A DNA stretch of 64,000 nt, from the NCBI GenBank assembly GCA_947253765.1, contig CAMYAK010000005.1:1-64000 (forward strand), read 5' to 3'. The notes under the pieces were generated by a model. That model saw only the letters and a list, made by a program, of their open reading frames with translations, had not been told where the DNA came from and did not search any database. Shown piece after piece: positions 33,761 to 40,344 of the stretch. Made by a program: the position numbers and the translations under genes. Source of the DNA: an uncultured Tissierellia bacterium (GTDB taxonomy: Bacteria; Bacillota; Clostridia; Tissierellales; Peptoniphilaceae). How positions within the stretch are numbered: position 1 is the stretch's first letter; each line of letters starts with the position of its first letter.

Positions 33761-35707
33761 ATGGCAATACTGACAGTTGACAATTTAACCAAGAGCTTTG
33801 CCGATAAGACCATAATAAATGATGTCAGCTTTCAGGTTGATGACGGGGACAAGGTGGCAATTATCGGAGCTAACGGGGTCGGCAAGACCAGCATGTTCCG
33901 CATGATTGTCGGGGAAATGGAGGCCGACTCCGGCAAGATATATAAAAGCGGAGACCTGAGGATAGCCTACCTTAAGCAGAATGTCCACATTGAGTCGGAT
34001 AACAGCATTTTTGAAGAGTGCAAGAAGGCCTATTGGCGGGCCTTTGAAATAGAAAAGAAGATGGGTCGGCTGGAAAAACTCATGGGAGAAAATCAGACCA
34101 AGGAAGAGCTGACCGGGATTATGAACGAATACCAGTGGCTGACCGATAAGTTTGAGGAAGAGGGCGGCCTTTCATATATGTCGGAAATCAAGGGAATATT
34201 GAAGGGCATGGGCTTTAGCGAGGACAGGTTTGACGACCCCGTTAATGTCCTTTCCGGCGGAGAAAAATCAAGACTTGAGCTTGCCCAAATGTTGAGCGGA
34301 CGTCCTGATATGCTCCTTCTTGACGAGCCCACAAACCACTTGGACATAGATGCCATAAGATTTTTGGAAAACTTTATATCGGATTTCAGAGGAGCCTGTA
34401 TGATTATTTCCCACGACAGGTATTTTCTTGATAAGTTGGTCGACAGAACATTTTTGATCCAGGGTAAAAAAATACATATATATAACTGCGGATATGGGGA
34501 ATATACCGTGAGACGGGCCAAGGACCTGGAGATTCTTGAAAGGGCCTATGAAAACCAGCAGGAGGAGATAGCCAGACAGGAAGAGATAATCGAGAGGCTG
34601 TCCAAGCTGGGAGGCTCAAAGAGAAAGAGGGGAATTTCCCAATCAAGATCCAGGCAAAAGCTCCTCGATAAGATGGAGAGGATAGAGCTTCCGCCCAAAG
34701 ACCAAAAGCAGATGTCCTTAAATCTGACGGCCAGGTACAGGTCAGGAAACGATGTTCTCATAGTAGAGGATCTGGAAAAAAGCTTCGACGGCAGGTCCCT
34801 TTTCAGTAACCTTAGTTTCTACATGGGAAGGGGAGAAAAGGCAGGGCTTATAGGCCCGAACGGAGCAGGCAAGACCACACTTTTCAGGATGATTATGAAA
34901 AAAGAAGGACTTGACAGTGGAGACATACGATTCGGATCGGCTGTGAAGGTTGCCTATTTCGACCAGGAACAACAAACGCTTGATGATGAGAATACAGTTA
35001 TTGAAGAGTTCTGGTCCGCCTATCCACAGATGGACCGCTATGAAGTCAGGTCAAACCTGGCCAAGTTTCAGTTTAAGGGGGACACCCTATTCAGGAAAGT
35101 CGGGGGATTGTCAGGAGGAGAAAAAGCAAGGCTTGCCCTTCTCAAACTTATGCTTTCCCAAGCAAACCTCCTCCTCATGGACGAGCCCACAAACCATCTT
35201 GATATGGAGAGCCGGGAGATTCTTGAAAATGCCCTGAGGGATTATGACGGGACTGTCCTTGCCATAAGCCATGATAGGTATTTCCTAAACAGGGTTTGCA
35301 ACAAGATTTTTCACCTAAGCCAAGGGGGGATCGAGGAGGTCAAGGGAAATTATGACGACTACCTGGCCTACATAGATTCGGCAAATAAAAAGAAAGAAGA
35401 AAATTCCGGTTCGGCTTTTATGACGGAAACCCAAAAGAAAAAGGAAAGAAAAAAGGAAAAGCTGGCCAAGAAAGAAATAAGACGCTTAAAGACCCGAATG
35501 AAAGAGATTGATGATAGAATTAAGGAACTGACGGAAAAAGAGGCGGAATTGCAGAAAAAGGCTTTGGACGGGGCCCTTTATGAAAACTATGAAGAAGCCA
35601 TGTCCCTGCATGACCGGCTTTCAAATATAGCCAAGGAAAAAGAGGAACTTGGGGATTCGTGGCTCGAGCTTGCGATGCTCTTTGATGAAGAGGATGACCA
35701 ACTTTGA
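33761..35707 (+). CDS. ABC-F family ATPase
   Basis: A 648-residue soluble protein with two ABC domains and no membrane segments. Walker A motifs are GANGVGKTS and GPNGAGKTT; signatures LSGGEKSRLELA and LSGGEKARLALL; Walker B LLLLDEPTNHLD and LLLMDEPTNHLD. A charged linker separates the domains and a Lys/Glu-rich coiled coil (about 555-635) ends the protein, as in Uup/YdiF-type members. ABC-F proteins act on the ribosome, either as translation factors or as antibiotic-protection factors. The subfamily is not decided from sequence alone; the long coiled coil favours a housekeeping Uup/YdiF type. Confidence 0.9.
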   Translation: MAILTVDNLTKSFADKTIINDVSFQVDDGDKVAIIGANGVGKTSMFRMIVGEMEADSGKIYKSGDLRIAYLKQNVHIESDNSIFEECKKAYWRAFEIEKKMGRLEKLMGENQTKEELTGIMNEYQWLTDKFEEEGGLSYMSEIKGILKGMGFSEDRFDDPVNVLSGGEKSRLELAQMLSGRPDMLLLDEPTNHLDIDAIRFLENFISDFRGACMIISHDRYFLDKLVDRTFLIQGKKIHIYNCGYGEYTVRRAKDLEILERAYENQQEEIARQEEIIERLSKLGGSKRKRGISQSRSRQKLLDKMERIELPPKDQKQMSLNLTARYRSGNDVLIVEDLEKSFDGRSLFSNLSFYMGRGEKAGLIGPNGAGKTTLFRMIMKKEGLDSGDIRFGSAVKVAYFDQEQQTLDDENTVIEEFWSAYPQMDRYEVRSNLAKFQFKGDTLFRKVGGLSGGEKARLALLKLMLSQANLLLMDEPTNHLDMESREILENALRDYDGTVLAISHDRYFLNRVCNKIFHLSQGGIEEVKGNYDDYLAYIDSANKKKEENSGSAFMTETQKKKERKKEKLAKKEIRRLKTRMKEIDDRIKELTEKEAELQKKALDGALYENYEEAMSLHDRLSNIAKEKEELGDSWLELAMLFDEEDDQL

Positions 35708-35725
35708 GTCCGGAAAGGGGAATAA

Positions 35726-36667
35726 ATGAAGATTTTCGCCTATAGAGGAGTCGACGATAAATATCCTGAAAATACCATGCAGGCTTTTCAGGAGGCCATT
35801 TTTGCCGGAGCTGACGGGATCCAGCTGGATGTTCATTTTTCAAGAGACAGCAAGCTGGTCGTCTTTCACGATGATTCCGAGTCCAGGATGATAGAGGGGG
35901 TGGGATTTGTCCGCCACCATACCTTGGCTGAACTCCAGTCACAGACATTCAGGAATTTTACTTCAAAAGAAGATGTCCATATACCCAGCCTTGAAGAGTA
36001 TCTTGAATGGGCTGAAAGACTTCCTCATGAAAGTATAATCAGGATGAAGAACGACAATTTCCTTTATCCGGGAATGGAGGAGGCCCTGCTTGAAACCGTG
36101 ACAAGGCATAAGCTCCTGGACAGGACAATTTTTGCCTCAAACAGGATTTCAAGCATGCGGATTATAAGGGACCACAATTCAGAGGCCAGGCTGGCCCTAT
36201 TAGTGGACAATCCTCCCCAGAACTTTTTCGATGACATAGGGGACCTCAATCTTGAGGCGGTTATAGTGAGAAACATGAGTGTTAAAGAGTCCTTTGTAGA
36301 AGAGTGCAGGAGCAGGGAGATAGAACTTTGGACAGGAGTTGTGGACAGGCCTGCCGCCCTGAACCGCTTGAAGATCTTCGAACCCAAAGCAATTCTCAGC
36401 AGGAACGTCAAGGCTATCAGGGACTACCTGAAAAACCCTATGCCCTTTTCAAAAGAAGAGATGGACCTGGCAAGGATAATTCCGGAGGAAGATGAAAAGA
36501 TCAACACCATGGATTTTACCAATATAAAGAACAGGTTCAGACTGGGGAAAAAGAAGAAGACATCAGGGAAGCTTGGCGGAGTTATAGTTTCAATGGCAAT
36601 CTCAATAGGGGCTTCCGCCTTGGCAACTTATATTGTTATGAGTTTTCTTAAAGGCTTTTTTAAGTAG
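35726..36667 (+). CDS. GDPD-like membrane-anchored protein with altered active site
   Basis: A 313-residue protein of the glycerophosphodiester phosphodiesterase fold with a C-terminal membrane anchor (about 285-310). The family skeleton is clear: PENTMQAF, GADGIQLDV, VVFHDD. But the usual HRG is YRG (Tyr6), the metal Glu of GIELD is Gln33, and the Glu of the IExK strand is Arg106; Asp35 and His48 are kept. Three of five usual catalytic positions are thus changed, so hydrolysis of glycerophosphodiesters is doubtful. AAGGGG precedes the start; the gap to the ABC-F gene is 18 bp. It may be a binding or regulatory relative. Confidence 0.8.
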   Translation: MKIFAYRGVDDKYPENTMQAFQEAIFAGADGIQLDVHFSRDSKLVVFHDDSESRMIEGVGFVRHHTLAELQSQTFRNFTSKEDVHIPSLEEYLEWAERLPHESIIRMKNDNFLYPGMEEALLETVTRHKLLDRTIFASNRISSMRIIRDHNSEARLALLVDNPPQNFFDDIGDLNLEAVIVRNMSVKESFVEECRSREIELWTGVVDRPAALNRLKIFEPKAILSRNVKAIRDYLKNPMPFSKEEMDLARIIPEEDEKINTMDFTNIKNRFRLGKKKKTSGKLGGVIVSMAISIGASALATYIVMSFLKGFFK

Positions 36668-36681
36668 TTAGATTAAAAAAG

Positions 36682-36714
36682 GGCTTGCAGCTTTGACTGC
36701 AAGCCTTTTTTTTT
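36682..36714. terminator. Bidirectional terminator
   Basis: Stem GGCTTGCAG (36682-36690) / CTGCAAGCC (36697-36705), with nine Ts on the right and an A-run on the left. It serves both the GDPD-like gene and the convergent glutaredoxin-like gene. Confidence 0.9.
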
Positions 36715-36733
36715 CTTGTTTAGAAAACTTAAT

Positions 36734-37036
36734 TTAGAATATGGGACACATACCGTCTGAACCCTGATCATCCTTTGATTCGGGAACCTCTTTTCCCTGC
36801 AAAAGGGTCTCTCTCAAATATTCAATGATATCATCTGACTCATACATGGCCTTGCCGTCGATAAAGAGGCAGGGGACTTGGTCGAGTCCGCCCTCTTTTA
36901 TTAAGAACTCTTCGTTCTTGGGATCTTCAATGATATCCTTCATTTCAACGCTGTCAATGCCGTTTTTGTCCATGAAGGTCATAACTTTTTGACAGAAGGG
37001 GCAGACATCTTTTTTATAGAGAACTAATTTTTTCAT
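36734..37036 (-). CDS. Glutaredoxin-like protein
   Basis: A 100-residue thioredoxin-fold protein with a CPFC redox motif (12-15) and the QVPCLFIDG cis-Pro segment, followed by an acidic tail ending GMCPIF. It resembles glutaredoxin/GST N-domain proteins and would reduce disulfides or glutathione-like adducts. AGGAAG lies five bases before ATG 37036 on the minus strand; an upstream GTG/ATG extension lacks a ribosome site. One of three minus-strand genes in the window. Confidence 0.88.
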   Translation of the reverse strand: MKKLVLYKKDVCPFCQKVMTFMDKNGIDSVEMKDIIEDPKNEEFLIKEGGLDQVPCLFIDGKAMYESDDIIEYLRETLLQGKEVPESKDDQGSDGMCPIF

Positions 37037-37134
37037 TTTACTTCCTTTCAATTTATATAAAATTTTTCCGGTCTTTCCGAAATTATTTATACCCAAGGAA
37101 TATATAGCTAATAATATTTCATAGAAGGCGAACG

Positions 37135-37146
37135 GAACAATTGTTC
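37135..37146. promoter_or_regulatory. LexA-like palindrome
   Basis: GAACAATTGTTC is a perfect 12-bp palindrome and fits the Gram-positive SOS box core GAAC-N4-GTTC. It lies about 100 bp upstream of the minus-strand glutaredoxin-like gene and 140 bp left of the DnaA-box cluster. Function is unproven; a 12-bp palindrome may arise by chance. Confidence 0.35.
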
Positions 37147-37284
37147 AGACTACAATATGATGTTAGCTAAAAGTCTAATACCACAAGCAAGAGAATATTA
37201 TTTCAAGCAAATGAGCATATTTTAGGTGGAGAAGATTGCATGCAAAAAGTGATTGGAAAGTCAAATTTTAATTAAGTCCACAAG

Positions 37285-37364
37285 TTATCCACCAAAATGT
37301 GGATAACTTGTGGATAAAAATGGCTTATAAAGGCTTATACAGAAAATTATCCACATTATCCACA
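37285..37364. promoter_or_regulatory. DnaA-box cluster
   Basis: Four perfect DnaA boxes and one with a single mismatch lie in 80 bp: TTATCCACC 37285-37293 (+), TGTGGATAA 37298-37306 and 37309-37317 (minus-strand boxes), and TTATCCACA 37347-37355 and 37356-37364 (+). A TTTTCCCACA follows at 37379. To the right is an AT-rich stretch (about 37418-37480) that could unwind. No dnaA, dnaN or rpmH is near, and genes on both sides point right. The 37037-37590 gap holds no credible gene. Confidence 0.8.
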
Positions 37365-37590
37365 ATATTTTCCCGCCTTTTCCCACAAGCTATAAGCCGC
37401 GGCTAACGAGGCAAATTGAAAAATATTTATTCAAAGGTCTAAAATAAGGGCTTTAAAATTTAAGAATTAATTAATATTCTTTTTGACGCGGATTGTATTT
37501 TAAAAGCCAAAAATATGAAAACTTTTTCCCAAAACTGTCCGCTAAAGGAGAAAATAGGGTAAAATTAAAGTAATAGAAAAGGAGGACGCT

Positions 37591-38151
37591 ATGAAAGCTC
37601 GTTTTGTAGGTAAGAATATTCACGTTCGCGACAATTTCAAAGAAGAAACCTTGTCAAAAGTAAACAGGCTTGACAAATACTTTGAAGAAGACGTTCAGGC
37701 AACCATAACCATGTCCACCGAGGGCCAGCATAAAAGGGTTGAAATAACAATTCCTGTGCCGGGTTCAGATACGATTTTCCGTGCAGACCAATCCTCCTTC
37801 GATATGCTGCAGAGTGTGGACCAATGCGTTGAAGCCCTGGTATCACAGATAAGAAAATTTAAGACCAAATTGCAGAAAAAACATAGGAAAATGAAAACAG
37901 GCTTAATATTTGAAGAAATTAAAGACCTGCCGGAAGAGGCTCAGGCCGGCGAAGGCGTTGACCTTGAAAGGGTAAAAGAGGTTGATGTCCAGCCTATGAC
38001 GCCGGAAGAAGCCGTTATGCAGATGGAACTTTTGGGACATGACTTCTTCCTCTTCCTCAATATGGACCTTGACACCCTTTCAGTCGTATATAGGAGAAAG
38101 GCCGGAAACTATGGCATGATCAGCCCGGCTGAGGGACACTTCACCAAGTAG
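37591..38151 (+). CDS. hpf: Ribosome hibernation-promoting factor, long form
   Basis: A 186-residue long-form HPF. The N-terminal RaiA-like domain (about 1-100) binds the 30S A/P region; the C-terminal domain (about 125-182, EAVMQMELLGHDFFLFLNMD with VVYRRKAGNYGMI) drives 100S dimer formation. AAGGAGG at 37579-37585 precedes the ATG. In many Firmicutes hpf is followed directly by secA; here two AT-rich genes lie between them. Confidence 0.96.
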   Translation: MKARFVGKNIHVRDNFKEETLSKVNRLDKYFEEDVQATITMSTEGQHKRVEITIPVPGSDTIFRADQSSFDMLQSVDQCVEALVSQIRKFKTKLQKKHRKMKTGLIFEEIKDLPEEAQAGEGVDLERVKEVDVQPMTPEEAVMQMELLGHDFFLFLNMDLDTLSVVYRRKAGNYGMISPAEGHFTK

Positions 38152-38205
38152 TTGCTTGACTAGAAAATAGCAGAACTTGAACAATACTCAGTTTTAGGAG
38201 GAAAT

Positions 38206-39459
38206 ATGAAAAAACATATAAAACTTATTATATTTGTTATTATTTTCTTCATAACTATTGGAGATATTGGAGTAATAGCAGAAAAACAAGGATTAACAAA
38301 CACGGCATTATATTCGTCAGAAGAAGAATATGCTCGAAATTTTTCAGAGGATTTGTATAAATTCTTTCGTTATGGAGAGACCAAGGTTTTTTCCTATAAA
38401 AGAAGTAACATTGTTAACGCTTATCTTAACAGTAAAAAAAGTGTTTTAAATGAAGTATCAGATTTGTATTGTTTAGATAAGAAGCCAATTTCTCTAAAAT
38501 CGGAAGTTCTAAAAAGAGTGAAACAGAGTGGCACTACTATTTATGTCGTCAATATCCGGTCAGAGTTCTTGTATTCAAGTGATACATCTGGAGAAAGTTC
38601 AGGAGAAGCATTGAATATCATTGTAAAATGTTCTGATGTTAATGGCACATTTACAATAGAGAATGTTTTTGACGGGATAGGGGGAGTCAACATAGCAATA
38701 TGGCCTACTTTATATAATAAGTATAGCAATGAAGCGGTATTAAATCTTGAGCGACTGGAAAATGGAACTTTAAATAATAAGGGAAACATTGAAGATTTAA
38801 AGATACAAAAAGATAAAGAAATTGATAAGATAAAGAAACAATTTTATGAAGAAATAAAACTTGCCGAAAAGGAAAGTCAGACTCAAAAACAACAAATAAA
38901 AACCAAAAGTTTAAGTAAAATGTTTAATAAAACCGGTGCAGTAAATTATGCAAGGAGAAATTTTAATAAGGATACACCTGTAAGTGGGGGCGCAGGGGTT
39001 CGTTATCAAGATTTTTCAAAATTCAAGAATTCGTATGATTGCACTAATTTTATATCACATTGCATGTTAGCAGGTGGAGCAAGGCCTGATAAACCAGGAT
39101 GGTACTATCAGGATATGGATCATAAATCAAGATCATGGTCAGGAGCAACAAAATTTAATAATTATTTTACTGTCCGTAAAAGTGTTAAATTATGGGGAAC
39201 TTGTGATTCCTATTCGCCTTTCCTGGCACGTACAAATCCATTGTTTGTGAATGGAGATTTTATTCAAGTATATGATGGAGAAACTTTTATTCACTCAACG
39301 ATTATCACAGGACATTATATATTTGATAATCGTGGGAAATCTTATGTGGGCGCAAAAGTTACAGGAAGAACGAGTAGTCGCAGTAATAACAATAATATGG
39401 CGATTATAGATGTTATTCCGGGAGCTGCAAAATACTTGTTAAAGGTAAAAGGCATATAA
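38206..39459 (+). CDS. Secreted amidase_6-type protein
   Basis: A 417-residue protein with a signal peptide or anchor (about 5-25), a poorly conserved middle, a charged helical segment (about 195-232) and a C-terminal domain that fits the putative amidase family (PF12671): GAVNYARRNF, then YDCTNFISHCMLAGGA with candidate catalytic Cys279, and a later HSTIITGH segment with candidate His. These domains are NlpC/P60-related and thought to act on peptides in the wall. AGGAGG precedes the ATG. Base composition is visibly more AT-rich than the neighbours, and arginine is coded by CGA/CGT as well as AGA, pointing to transfer. Confidence 0.75.
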   Translation: MKKHIKLIIFVIIFFITIGDIGVIAEKQGLTNTALYSSEEEYARNFSEDLYKFFRYGETKVFSYKRSNIVNAYLNSKKSVLNEVSDLYCLDKKPISLKSEVLKRVKQSGTTIYVVNIRSEFLYSSDTSGESSGEALNIIVKCSDVNGTFTIENVFDGIGGVNIAIWPTLYNKYSNEAVLNLERLENGTLNNKGNIEDLKIQKDKEIDKIKKQFYEEIKLAEKESQTQKQQIKTKSLSKMFNKTGAVNYARRNFNKDTPVSGGAGVRYQDFSKFKNSYDCTNFISHCMLAGGARPDKPGWYYQDMDHKSRSWSGATKFNNYFTVRKSVKLWGTCDSYSPFLARTNPLFVNGDFIQVYDGETFIHSTIITGHYIFDNRGKSYVGAKVTGRTSSRSNNNNMAIIDVIPGAAKYLLKVKGI

Positions 39460-39460
39460 T

Positions 39461-40093
39461 ATGAAAAAAATTTTTGTTACACTGTTCGCGATTATAGTAT
39501 TGCTTACATCATGCGGAAGAGAAGACAGAAGTTTTTTAACATCACCTTCTTATATGACCTATATATTTTTTGGATCAGATTCAACGCTTGTTTACGAAAA
39601 AGAGGATTATGCCGTGATAACAATGCCGCTAACCTTCTTCATATATGATAAGAATAAAAAGGAAATAACCCATGCCTATTCTCTTGACGCTGACAAAGCT
39701 TTTGCTCCAGGGTATTTAGCTTCACCCGTTTTGGATTATAAAAAAGATCAAGTCATTTTAGAAGGAAGGGATGAAACATTTGCTGATTTCAGAGACTTTT
39801 ATTATATATATGACGTCAAAAATGATAAGTTTAGTAAGGTGGTTGGAAGGACAGGATATATTAGTAGATGTGATGAAATAGACTCGGAATACTGTTTGGG
39901 CTATGATTATGGTAAAGATTTGACTCCGGAACTTGAGTCTTGTCCACCAATAGAACTCCCTGAAAATCAAGACTTTTATTCAGAACTAAATGATGAAGTC
40001 ATGAAAAAACTTTTCTTCAAAAGCAGGTTTACCGGCAAAAGGATCTATCCTTTTAAAAACAACTTCAATAAAAAGGATTTTGAAATAAAATAG
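39461..40093 (+). CDS. Hypothetical lipoprotein
   Basis: A 210-residue protein with a signal peptide and lipobox LLTSC (Cys near 18). I do not recognise the family. The mature part is rich in Tyr, Phe and Asp and likely beta-stranded. It starts two bases after the amidase_6 gene, has the same AT-rich composition, and ends at a terminator, so the two genes form one transcription unit and may act together at the cell surface. Confidence 0.75.
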   Translation: MKKIFVTLFAIIVLLTSCGREDRSFLTSPSYMTYIFFGSDSTLVYEKEDYAVITMPLTFFIYDKNKKEITHAYSLDADKAFAPGYLASPVLDYKKDQVILEGRDETFADFRDFYYIYDVKNDKFSKVVGRTGYISRCDEIDSEYCLGYDYGKDLTPELESCPPIELPENQDFYSELNDEVMKKLFFKSRFTGKRIYPFKNNFNKKDFEIK

Positions 40094-40097
40094 TTAT

Positions 40098-40142
40098 AAA
40101 AGGGGTTATGCAAAAGCCAAGGTCTGATGCATAGCCCCTTTT
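40098..40142 (+). terminator. Terminator after the AT-rich gene pair
   Basis: A 15-bp stem with one wobble pair (40098-40112 / 40128-40142) ends in TTTT and closes the inserted two-gene unit before secA. Confidence 0.8.
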
Positions 40143-40255
40143 CAATGTATCTGAAGTTTTTTATTCCTTAACAGCTTTCCTACTTACAATTCACACACCT
40201 ATAAAGTACAAATTTGATATAATAACGAGAAAAATTAAAAGAAGGTTGATTTTGA

Positions 40256-40296
40256 GACATGTTGACTATATCAGCATGTCTAATATTGTGTATAAT
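40256..40296 (+). promoter_or_regulatory. secA promoter region with hairpin/operator
   Basis: TATAAT at 40291-40296 is a good -10. The matching -35 position (40268-40273) falls inside a 10-bp inverted repeat with one wobble pair (GACATGTTGA 40256-40265 / TCAGCATGTC 40271-40280). No T-run follows, so it is more like an operator than a terminator. Confidence 0.45.
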
Positions 40297-40344
40297 AAAT
40301 CTGTATGACTATTTGTAATTTAAGAGGAAGTGAGAAAGGAAAGT

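Noticed and set aside
37240..37275. Eleven-codon reading frame with an upstream AGGTGGAGA
   Set aside because: Too short to support as a gene without expression or conservation evidence.
37037..37590. Definite chromosomal origin
   Set aside because: DnaA boxes are convincing, but no dnaA/dnaN and no change in gene direction; kept as a DnaA-box cluster only.
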